The notes under the pieces were generated by a model that did no database searches, was not told the origin of the DNA, and saw nothing but the letters and a program-made list of their open reading frames with translations. A stretch of 13,318 nt of DNA from Cytophagales bacterium (GTDB lineage Bacteria; Bacteroidota; Bacteroidia; Cytophagales; Cyclobacteriaceae), in NCBI GenBank assembly GCA_003537495.1, contig DPSB01000378.1:1-13318 (forward strand). Reading direction: 5' to 3'. The position numbers were made by a program, and so were the translations under genes. The first letter of the stretch is position 1. Every line of letters begins with the position of its first letter. Below, one piece after another: positions 1 through 5,552 of the stretch.

Positions 1-132
1 AGTGCTTGCGCTCCCATCATTCACGCTTCCGCGCACGAGCGTAACATTTTTACCTGCGCGGTTAAGGAATACTGCGAGTGCCTTTCCAATGGCCCCCGCT
101 CCGATTATGTAGATGTTGTTGAGATTGGTCAT
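1..132 (-). CDS. 2-dehydropantoate 2-reductase-like protein, N-terminal fragment
   Basis: The first 44 codons of a minus-strand gene are present; the rest lies beyond the left edge. The start ATG is at 132-130 and the reading frame is open to the edge. Translation begins MTNLNNIYIIGAGAIGKAL, a Rossmann beta-alpha-beta unit with the nucleotide-binding GAGAIG motif at residues 11-16, followed by a second strand (NVTLVR) as expected after the first helix. This pattern is characteristic of the ketopantoate reductase family (PanE/ApbA), which reduces 2-dehydropantoate with NADPH in pantothenate synthesis; many paralogues act on other 2-oxo acids. Only the cofactor fold can be seen, so the substrate is an inference. 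It lies 18 bp downstream of the DUF1572 gene and probably belongs to the same TetR-controlled transcript. Another NAD(P)-binding oxidoreductase is possible. Confidence 0.6.
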   Translation of the reverse strand, partial: MTNLNNIYIIGAGAIGKALAVFLNRAGKNVTLVRGSVNDGSAST

Positions 133-150
133 GGCATGAGAATCTATGAG

Positions 151-720
151 TCACGGTTTTTGAGGCTTGCGAAATTCATCCGTAAAATGTTGGCGATGCT
201 TTGCCTCGTTGAATTTATGCTTGTTATAAACCTGTGAGTCACCTTTGGGTATGGAGAGTGATTGCCAGTTGGTTGCGCACATTTTGCCAATGAAGACGAG
301 TTGACCAACGTGATAGGGATAATGTGCGAGTTGACGGTTAATGGCTTCGGTGACCGTATGTCCCTGATTTCGGATGTAAATAATCTTAGTCAGATCATCT
401 GTACTGAGTTTTTTTAACGTAGTCAACAACACATCCCAACCTTCGTTCCATCTCTTGATCAACTCTTCACGTGTCGTGATGGATGGTTCAAATTCTGCAT
501 CGCGATTACGTTCTGGTTTCTCACCATCGGTGGTGAGAAAATCGGTCCAGCGGCTGTGCATGTTACCAACTAAATGTTGCACAATGGTGGCTATACTGTT
601 GCTGGCCGTATTGAATTGCCAGAACAAATGGTCATCACTGACTTGCTCAATAGCGCTATCGCCCAACCATTTATAGTATTCGAACTGCTTAATAGCACTT
701 TCCAGGTAATTATTATTCAT
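151..720 (-). CDS. DinB-like protein of the DUF1572 family
   Basis: A 189-residue protein of the DinB/YfiT-like four-helix-bundle superfamily, most like DUF1572. It shows the three histidines expected for the metal site: His49 (IVQHLVGN), and His133 and His137 (LAHYPYHVGQ). The C-terminal segment SIPKGDSQVYN (residues 156-166) is typical of DUF1572. Relatives are small cytosolic metal-binding proteins, some of which are thiol (bacillithiol or mycothiol) transferases; the function of DUF1572 itself is not established, and any enzymatic role here is inference. The ATG at 720 follows the thioesterase stop by only 11 bp, with no Shine-Dalgarno sequence, so the two genes are probably co-transcribed. 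The usual family length is about 160-190 residues, so the gene looks intact. Confidence 0.8.
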   Translation of the reverse strand: MNNNYLESAIKQFEYYKWLGDSAIEQVSDDHLFWQFNTASNSIATIVQHLVGNMHSRWTDFLTTDGEKPERNRDAEFEPSITTREELIKRWNEGWDVLLTTLKKLSTDDLTKIIYIRNQGHTVTEAINRQLAHYPYHVGQLVFIGKMCATNWQSLSIPKGDSQVYNKHKFNEAKHRQHFTDEFRKPQKP

Positions 721-731
721 GTGTAATCTGA

Positions 732-1223
732 TTATACAGGATTTGTTTTAGGGATGGCGGCTAATGCTTGTACCCGTTCTTCAAACAGAACGGGCGAAGC
801 CAATGGGTTTTGGATCTGACTAAAGAAAGTCATGAGCTCTGCGTTATGCGAATGGCTGCGCTGTGTTTTCAAGTTGAAGTGAACCAACCGCGTCCACATG
901 AGTGATTTGAGTTTGCTTTTGTCCAGATTCCACATTGCTGCTTCCAGCATCAGGGTCTTTTCTGTGAAGGCGAGTAGCTGTGTTTCAATGAGAACCTCTT
1001 CCATCACATAGGCGGGCATGAGGTAAGAAATTTGGGTTTGCGCTGATACCCAGCCAATGAATTCTTGTTGGGCCAGTTTATAGATATCCAGGTTATAATG
1101 TTCAATGAGTTGATCACCGCGGGCGGTCATAAAGTAGTCCAGGTAACGGGAGTTGTTGAGGTGATTAAAGGGGTCACAATCATGGAACCTGATTTTGGCG
1201 GTGCTGGTGAGAATCTTTTTCAT
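732..1223 (-). CDS. Hot-dog fold acyl-CoA thioesterase (4HBT family)
   Basis: A 163-residue protein of the single hot-dog domain thioesterase type (4-hydroxybenzoyl-CoA thioesterase/YbgC/FadM superfamily), which hydrolyses acyl-CoA to free acid and CoA in the cytosol. The signature lies near the N-terminus: RFHDCDPFNHLNNSRYLDYF (residues 12-31), with Asp15/Asp17 in the position of the catalytic carboxylate and the HLNN turn before the long central helix. The acyl substrate cannot be read from sequence. The C-terminal tail after residue 130 is longer than in YbgC. It is the first gene downstream of tetR, separated by 54 bp that hold a 16-bp palindromic operator, so it is probably derepressed when the TetR protein binds its ligand. 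The start at 1223 fits the family N-terminus; no Shine-Dalgarno is present. Confidence 0.8.
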   Translation of the reverse strand: MKKILTSTAKIRFHDCDPFNHLNNSRYLDYFMTARGDQLIEHYNLDIYKLAQQEFIGWVSAQTQISYLMPAYVMEEVLIETQLLAFTEKTLMLEAAMWNLDKSKLKSLMWTRLVHFNLKTQRSHSHNAELMTFFSQIQNPLASPVLFEERVQALAAIPKTNPV

Positions 1224-1240
1224 GGGTGTTTGATGTTTAC

Positions 1241-1271
1241 ATTTTATACCGTTCGGTATATTTTTTTCAAA
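1241..1271 (-). promoter_or_regulatory. Possible internal promoter before the thioesterase gene
   Basis: Read on the minus strand, a TTTG (-33-like, 1271-1268) is followed after 19 bp by TATAAAAT (1248-1241). The spacing fits Bacteroidota promoters, but the second box matches TAnnTTTG poorly. The palindromic operator sits inside the spacer and overlaps the downstream box, which is the arrangement expected for repression. The promoter is tentative. Confidence 0.3.
1245..1260. promoter_or_regulatory. TetR-type operator O1 upstream of the thioesterase gene
   Basis: TATACCGTTCGGTATA is a perfect inverted repeat with 7-bp arms around a 2-bp centre. It lies between the tetR stop (1278) and the thioesterase start (1223). 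It differs by only two bases from the palindrome upstream of tetR, and its TAnACC-N4-GGTnTA layout resembles NemR-type boxes of TetR-family repressors. Its placement, its repeated occurrence and its symmetry all support a binding site for the TetR protein encoded next to it. Binding itself is inferred. Confidence 0.75.
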
Positions 1272-1277
1272 AAAAAT

Positions 1278-1880
1278 TCAGCGTTTAAGTTGATTAATAA
1301 ATTTTTCAAGAAATTCCATAGCGATACGCAACTCTGCGGACTTGCCGGTCACTTTGGCTTGCATCACAGCGCCTTCAATGATAGATGTTAATACGACTGC
1401 GACTTGGCTTGGATTAGTTTGATCATTGATTTCTTTCAGGGCAATACCTCTTTTGACTTGATTTTCTACTGACTTTCTCCAAAATGTGAGGGCATTGGCA
1501 GCCCGCAGACGTAATGCAGGATGGGTGTCGTCTGCTTCCACACTGGTGTTAAGGATCGGGCAGCCGGTTTGCAAAAAAGAAATCCTTAGGAAGTTTCGGT
1601 AAACAGACGGGTACACGAGCAATCTATCAATGCTGTTTTCGGTCGCAAGAATTTTGGATTTGATGTATCGGGTAACCTGATCAAAATTATAATCAAACGC
1701 AGCCAGCGCCACCTCATCTTTGCTTTCAAAGTTTCCATAGATGCTGCCTTTGGAAAGTCCCGTGGCCTGAGTAAGGTCAGTCAGCGAAGTACCCGAGAAT
1801 CCTTTTGCATTGAATACTGGAGCCGTGCGCTCAATAATGTAGCGTCTCGTCCGATCTGACTTTGATTCTTGAGGTATCAT
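1278..1880 (-). CDS. TetR/AcrR-family transcriptional repressor
   Basis: A 200-residue TetR-family regulator. The N-terminal helix-turn-helix covers roughly residues 10-56; the family signature TSLTDLTQATGLSKGSIYGNF spans residues 31-51 and includes the recognition helix. The ligand-binding half is helical and contains GCPILNTSVEADDTHP (residues 106-121), with the single Cys107 in a GCP/GC motif that is common in one TetR subgroup. In NemR a cysteine in a comparable part of the protein senses electrophiles, but equivalence here is only a guess. Near-identical palindromes lie just upstream of its own start and just downstream of its stop before the thioesterase gene, so it probably represses itself and the thioesterase-DUF1572-PanE-like genes. 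The start ATG at 1880 fits the usual short tail before the HTH. The inducer is unknown; an acyl-CoA, fatty acid or reactive compound would fit the neighbours. Confidence 0.88.
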   Translation of the reverse strand: MIPQESKSDRTRRYIIERTAPVFNAKGFSGTSLTDLTQATGLSKGSIYGNFESKDEVALAAFDYNFDQVTRYIKSKILATENSIDRLLVYPSVYRNFLRISFLQTGCPILNTSVEADDTHPALRLRAANALTFWRKSVENQVKRGIALKEINDQTNPSQVAVVLTSIIEGAVMQAKVTGKSAELRIAMEFLEKFINQLKR

Positions 1881-1897
1881 GCTTTCTACAAAATTAA

Positions 1898-1928
1898 CAA
1901 ATTATACCGATTGGTATATTATAGTAAA
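1898..1928 (-). promoter_or_regulatory. Probable tetR promoter overlapping operator O2
   Basis: On the minus strand a TTTA (-33-like, 1928-1925) is followed after 20 bp by TAATTTG (1904-1898), one base short of the Bacteroidota TAnnTTTG consensus. It lies 18 bp upstream of the tetR ATG. The operator at 1903-1918 fills most of the spacer, consistent with autorepression by blocking RNA polymerase. Confidence 0.4.
1903..1918. promoter_or_regulatory. TetR-type operator O2 upstream of tetR
   Basis: TATACCGATTGGTATA is a palindrome with 7-bp arms and one mismatched pair. It matches operator O1 at 14 of 16 positions and sits 22 bp upstream of the tetR start, within the likely promoter. This is the classic location for an autoregulatory TetR site. 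Confidence 0.75.
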
Positions 1929-2010
1929 GACTTTTCCTTATTCACTATCGCAATAATTTTTCTATTTTTTTTTTTTGAGTATCTAGGGATGTTTAGCTAT
2001 GTTTATAGAG

Positions 2011-2065
2011 AGAATGTTACCATTCTGTTACTCACAGGCAGTAAGCATGTTGTATTCAATGCTTA
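2011..2065 (-). other. Two small hairpins downstream of the CPBP gene
   Basis: The 213-bp gap between tetR and the CPBP-protease gene has no convincing coding content. It holds the tetR promoter/operator, a T-rich stretch near 1961-1977, and two dyads: AGAATG/CATTCT (2011-2016 and 2021-2026, 4-nt loop) and TAAGCAT/ATGCTTA (2042-2048 and 2059-2065, 10-nt loop). They follow the CPBP stop on the minus strand and could help end that transcript, but neither has a U-tract after it, so terminator function is doubtful. Confidence 0.25.
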
Positions 2066-2093
2066 GAAGTTTTTGTATTGGAAAATAGAGTGT

Positions 2094-3929
2094 TTACCCT
2101 CGGTATAAGATGAATACGAATGCAATTAAGTTGTTGGTGATATGCATGGCGGTGCTAATGACCAGGCCATTTGACTTTCTTTGCATGATGCCAGCCACTA
2201 ATCCAAAAGCAAAATAAAACGGAATCAGTTTGAGCTGTTGATGGGCTATGGCAAAAACAAGGGACTGTAGGCAGTTGGCCACAATAAAATTCATATTGCG
2301 TTGGGCGGCAGATAGAAAGACACCTCGGAAGAGTACTTCCTCGTAAAATGGCACAAGAATTACAACCATTATAAAACCAAGGTAAGGACTATATTGTTGG
2401 TTAACAGAGATGATGCTATCAGTGATGGATAGGAACGGTGAAATTGTAGTGGTATCAGAGACAAGGTCAATACCGAATGCCTTGAGCATACCAGAGTACA
2501 GCACGAGTGCTACCCGTAGTGCAAGCGCTAATCCAAAGCCAGCGGCTATAGCTGAACCAATGCCATTGGAGGTTGTAAAAAATTGAATGAAGTCGCTTCG
2601 CTTCATTATTCCAAGCGTAAAGACCAAACATCCCGTGAAGAATAGTAAAGTAATGTTGGCGGTTTCTCGGCTTACCGATGTGTATTCAAGTCCACTGATA
2701 TCAGTGAAACTGGATAGGAACCCTGGATAGTCAACAATGATGAGGGACATGAAATCGCAAACAAGCCAAAGCGAGCAGACGATCCAGAGATGGCGAAGTC
2801 CCCAGGAGAAGACCGGTTGTTGGAAGATCCTTCCGTTGGAACGTTGCCACCAGCCCCAATAATGCATAGGTAAAATCCAGATGTAAGGTACGACCAAGAG
2901 CGTGAAGGCCAAAATGAACAGTAGTGTAAAGCGGCCAAGATCCGGCCATGTCCATCCGATGAAAGGGCTTTTCAATAGTAGCCGGATTCTATAGATGGCG
3001 AAGGCATCGTACCAAAAGCTTTGCTCAACAAGCCTGCTATATGTTAGTGCTGTAGAATCCGCTGATGAATATTTCAAATCGTATTCAAGCAATGCTACTA
3101 GAGGTGGTACCGAATTCCATGTTAATCGTTTATAATCGCGCAATAGAAAATCTCTTGCTTCTATGACGAGGCCGTTGTCAATCATGGCCTTGGCCTGCAA
3201 TCCGGGGTTGGTATAGCCACTGGTATCCTGGGCCGCCCATTGAAATACTTTTAATGCCACTTCCTTGGCGCCCAGTTCAAGTAGCAAAGTTGCTTTAGTT
3301 GAGAGTTCCCACGATTGGCTGGTGGAATCAAGTCTTTCTGTGAGGGCGGCTATTGCTTCATCTTTCTGGTTGAGGTTCTTGTAAGCAGTTGCGATGAGCA
3401 TGCTCAGGTCGAGTGTGTCGTTAGCGAGGATGGCTCGTTTGGCATATTGGATAACCTGGCTGTGTTCATCCTCAAGTTGCAGGTTTTGGGCGAGTTGCTC
3501 ATACACCTGCCAGTCGTAGTTGGTCCAACGTTGCGGATTGGCTTCGATCTTTAGTTCCAGTGCTTTGAGAAAAGTCCTAGCGGAGTCACCATAAATAAAT
3601 TCAGTTGCAAAAAGTAGTGAGCTTGGATCTTCTGGAAATTTTTCGATTATTGAACGAGCACATGCCTCTGCCTCATCATATTTTGGATTGTAATCTTCGT
3701 ATTCATCCGCGTAAGCACCAAGAATAAAGCGGCACCGTTGCACATGACCTTCGGGGTCATCTGGATTTTTTATTAGATACACATCGTATTGGTCAAGTAG
3801 CTGCCGATAAGCCGAGTCCTTGGCATGTGTAAGGACTTTTACGGTACTGGTATGGTCTATCGTAAAACGGGATTGCGCAAAGACCGGTGAGAGTAGCACC
3901 AAGAAGATGAAGGACAGGGTAATCTTCAT
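2094..3929 (-). CDS. TPR-like/CPBP intramembrane metalloprotease fusion protein
   Basis: A 611-residue two-part membrane protein. Residues 1-19 form a signal peptide (hydrophobic FIFLVLLSPVFA, then AQS). Residues about 40-300 are helical with TPR-like repeats (e.g. QVIQYAKRAILANDTLDLSMLIATAY region, 158-183) and would face the periplasm. Several hydrophobic segments follow from about 332 to the end. The C-terminal CPBP (Abi, CAAX-protease-like) domain carries its signature motifs: EEVLFR at 530-535 (Glu530/Glu531, Arg535), FAIAH ending at His563, and HITNN with His596 and Asn600. Family members are membrane metalloproteases or act in protein processing and bacteriocin immunity; the target here is unknown. 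All key CPBP residues are kept, so activity is plausible. The gene appears monocistronic, divergent from the H1-like gene and 213 bp upstream of tetR. No clear promoter was recognised; a weak TTTA-21-TAATTTTT pair on the minus strand near 4045-4075 is possible. Confidence 0.85.
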   Translation of the reverse strand: MKITLSFIFLVLLSPVFAQSRFTIDHTSTVKVLTHAKDSAYRQLLDQYDVYLIKNPDDPEGHVQRCRFILGAYADEYEDYNPKYDEAEACARSIIEKFPEDPSSLLFATEFIYGDSARTFLKALELKIEANPQRWTNYDWQVYEQLAQNLQLEDEHSQVIQYAKRAILANDTLDLSMLIATAYKNLNQKDEAIAALTERLDSTSQSWELSTKATLLLELGAKEVALKVFQWAAQDTSGYTNPGLQAKAMIDNGLVIEARDFLLRDYKRLTWNSVPPLVALLEYDLKYSSADSTALTYSRLVEQSFWYDAFAIYRIRLLLKSPFIGWTWPDLGRFTLLFILAFTLLVVPYIWILPMHYWGWWQRSNGRIFQQPVFSWGLRHLWIVCSLWLVCDFMSLIIVDYPGFLSSFTDISGLEYTSVSRETANITLLFFTGCLVFTLGIMKRSDFIQFFTTSNGIGSAIAAGFGLALALRVALVLYSGMLKAFGIDLVSDTTTISPFLSITDSIISVNQQYSPYLGFIMVVILVPFYEEVLFRGVFLSAAQRNMNFIVANCLQSLVFAIAHQQLKLIPFYFAFGLVAGIMQRKSNGLVISTAMHITNNLIAFVFILYRG

Positions 3930-4006
3930 TATAACATAAGATTGAGGTCATTAAAAATAACATTTTTAAAATTCTCATGATGACACCTTACGATCTCTGC
4001 ATTTTT

Positions 4007-4036
4007 CTGCATAAAGCGAAGATTTAAATTATGCGG
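4007..4036. repeat. Inverted repeat in the divergent CPBP/H1-like intergenic region
   Basis: CTGCATAA (4007-4014) can pair with TTATGCGG (4029-4036), an 8-bp dyad with one G-T pair and a 14-nt loop. It lies in the 225-bp region between the divergent genes, just upstream of the H1-like promoter. It could be a regulator site, but no partner is evident. Confidence 0.25.
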
Positions 4037-4060
4037 CAGTAAAAATTAATCCGTTACTTA

Positions 4061-4092
4061 TTGCATCCATAAATAATCTGTACCTACATTTA
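4061..4092 (+). promoter_or_regulatory. Probable Bacteroidota-type promoter of the H1-like gene
   Basis: A -33 TTG (4061-4063) is followed after 21 bp by TACATTTA (4085-4092), which matches TAnnTTTG in all but the last base. Transcription would begin near 4099, giving a leader of about 55 nt before the ATG at 4155. The leader lacks a Shine-Dalgarno sequence. Confidence 0.5.
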
Positions 4093-4154
4093 CATAGAGA
4101 GTATTGTAAACGCGATGCTCGGTCTAACTCCAACCAAAACAAAACTCTAGTCCC

Positions 4155-4502
4155 ATGGCAAAGAAAGCGAAGAAGGCTGCTAAGAAAGGGAAAGCCAAAC
4201 CGAAGAAAGCAGCTAAAAAATCAGTAAAGAAATCAGCTAAAAAGGTAGTTAAGAAGGCTGCTAAAAAAGCGAAGAAAGCCGTTAAGAAGGTAGTGAAAAA
4301 GGCTAAGAAAGTAGTAAAGAAGGTGGTTAAAAAGGTAGCTAAGAAACCCGCTCCTAAAAAGAGACCAACCCCTAAGAAAGTAACACCGGCTCCTGCTCCG
4401 GTACCGGCACCCGTTCCTACACCGGTAATAGTTACACCTGCTCCTACACCGGTAATCGAAACCCCATCAGAGTCTGGCGAAGGATCAGGTTCATCAATCT
4501 GA
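4155..4502 (+). CDS. Lysine-rich histone H1-tail-like protein
   Basis: A 115-residue protein of extreme composition. Residues 1-76 are nearly all Lys, Ala and Val in KKA/KKV-type repeats (e.g. KKVVKKAAKKAKKAVKKVV), as in the tails of eukaryotic H1, chlamydial Hc1 and AlgP-like proteins. Residues 77-103 are a Pro-Ala-Val linker with repeated PAPVP/PTPVI units, and residues 104-115 form a short acidic, Ser/Gly-rich end (ETPSESGEGSGSSI). There is no folded domain, signal peptide or membrane segment. Such tails bind DNA through charge and help compact the nucleoid; that role is inferred from composition. The gene has its own promoter and terminator, supporting a real and probably well-expressed single-gene unit. 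AAA and AAG codons are mixed, which limits homopolymer runs. It could alternatively bind RNA or ribosomes. Confidence 0.82.
   Translation: MAKKAKKAAKKGKAKPKKAAKKSVKKSAKKVVKKAAKKAKKAVKKVVKKAKKVVKKVVKKVAKKPAPKKRPTPKKVTPAPAPVPAPVPTPVIVTPAPTPVIETPSESGEGSGSSI
4415..4456 (+). repeat. 15-bp direct repeat in the Pro-rich linker of the H1-like gene
   Basis: TCCTACACCGGTAAT occurs at 4415-4429 and again at 4442-4456. Both copies encode the same Pro-Thr-Pro-Val-Ile unit. Together with the Lys codon repeats, this suggests that the gene grows and shrinks by slippage or unequal recombination. Confidence 0.6.
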
Positions 4503-4524
4503 TATAAGATTAAAATTTTAATAG

Positions 4525-4555
4525 AAGAGCGGCCTGCAAAGCCGCTCTTTTTTTT
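4525..4555 (+). terminator. Rho-independent terminator after the H1-like gene
   Basis: A 9-bp GC-rich stem (4525-4533 with 4541-4549, core GAGCGGC/GCCGCTC) and a 7-nt loop are followed by a run of eight T ending at 4555. It starts 22 bp after the stop codon. This is a textbook intrinsic terminator and separates the H1-like gene from the SPFH gene. The rest of the gap to 4658 is AT-rich with TTTG-containing boxes near 4582-4616 but no clearly spaced promoter. Confidence 0.88.
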
Positions 4556-4658
4556 ATTCCACTCGCATTTTTCTTTTTCAATTTGTACCTACCCCATAGC
4601 TATTTGTAGTAATTTGCCTGACTGGCTTAAAAGCACTTCTTCCAAATTTTAAATTTTT

Positions 4659-5474
4659 ATGAATAACCGCAGACTCCCGCTTATTGTTCTTTCAGTGATT
4701 GCTTTTGTAGTAATACTTGCCCTGTCATCCAGTTTGTTCTACACGATAAGCGCCACCGAACGGGCTGTAATCTTTTACCCTTTTGGGAAAGGTTTAGATA
4801 AGGACAACATCGAAGGTCCTGGCACACACATGAAAGCGCCCTGGAACGATGTTTACACTTATAAAGTAAATGAGACTTCTGCTGAAGAGAATATGGATGT
4901 TCTGGATAAGAACGGGCTTTCAATTCACATAGACATAACAGTTCGCTACTACCCCATTCCCGAAAAAATCGGGTATATCCACGAGCAATTTACCAACGAC
5001 TATGAAACGGTGCTTGTAATACCCGAAGTACGTTCCACCGTGCGCCAGGTAATGGGCCGGTACACTGCGGAAGAAATTTACTCAACCAAACGAGCCGAAG
5101 TAGAAACTGCCATTAAAAGTGAGACCGAAAAAATTCTGAACATTAACAATGTTCACGCAACAGCCGTTCTTATCCGATCCATTCAATTACCCGAGCAGAT
5201 CAGAATTGCCATAGAAAGTAAACTACAGCAGGAACAAGAAGCCCTGGCCTACCAGTTTCGTTTGGACAAAGAGAAAAGCGAAGCCGAACGCAAGCGCATA
5301 GCTGCCGAAGGTGAATCGCGTGCAAATAACATTATCAATAACAGTTTAACCGATAAGTTGTTAAAAATGCGTGGCATCGAAGCAACCCTCGAACTTTCCA
5401 AATCTCCCAATAGTAAAATCATAGTAGTGGGCAGCGGCAAAGACGGTATGCCTTTAATATTAGGAAATAACTAA
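4659..5474 (+). CDS. SPFH/prohibitin-family membrane protein
   Basis: A 271-residue protein with one N-terminal membrane anchor (about residues 8-28, rich in V/I/L) and an SPFH (band 7) domain from about 30 to 180, including the GPGTHMKAPWNDVY segment (53-66) and ITVRYY strand. This is followed by a charged coiled coil (about 180-222, ending RKRIAAEGES) and a short hydrophobic C-terminus (IIVVGSG...MPLILG). The layout is that of prohibitins and HflK/HflC-like proteins, which form ring or cage assemblies in the membrane and often modulate FtsH or organise membrane domains; such a role here is inferred. It stands alone, without an NfeD-type or HflC partner next to it. The downstream citrate synthase gene begins 78 bp later and appears to have its own promoter. 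The start at 4659 leaves the usual short cytosolic tail (NNRRLP). Confidence 0.87.
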   Translation: MNNRRLPLIVLSVIAFVVILALSSSLFYTISATERAVIFYPFGKGLDKDNIEGPGTHMKAPWNDVYTYKVNETSAEENMDVLDKNGLSIHIDITVRYYPIPEKIGYIHEQFTNDYETVLVIPEVRSTVRQVMGRYTAEEIYSTKRAEVETAIKSETEKILNINNVHATAVLIRSIQLPEQIRIAIESKLQQEQEALAYQFRLDKEKSEAERKRIAAEGESRANNIINNSLTDKLLKMRGIEATLELSKSPNSKIIVVGSGKDGMPLILGNN

Positions 5475-5488
5475 ATCTTCAAAAGTCA

Positions 5489-5520
5489 TTTTTTTCTAAC
5501 TACCCGGAACCCTATCTTTA
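5489..5520 (+). promoter_or_regulatory. Possible citrate synthase promoter
   Basis: TATCTTTA (5513-5520) fits TAnnTTTA, the same variant as before the H1-like gene, and is preceded after 20 bp by a TTTT (5489-5492) in a T-run in place of the -33 TTTG. The resulting leader would be about 25 nt. It is the best match in the 78-bp gap between the SPFH and gltA genes. Confidence 0.4.
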
Positions 5521-5552
5521 ACCTTTAAGTTTTAAGTTCAAAATTCTATACT

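Noticed and set aside
1065..1391. 108-codon plus-strand reading frame
   Set aside because: It is antisense to the thioesterase and tetR genes and crosses their operator; the protein has no family features.
1869..2066. 65-codon plus-strand reading frame over the tetR promoter region
   Set aside because: It overlaps the tetR start, both promoter boxes and operator O2, and encodes a low-complexity Phe/Ile stretch from a poly-T run.
4155..4380. The Lys-codon repeats as a simple noncoding satellite
   Set aside because: The frame is uninterrupted, the codons vary in the third base while the protein pattern is kept, and the unit has a promoter-like box and a strong terminator.
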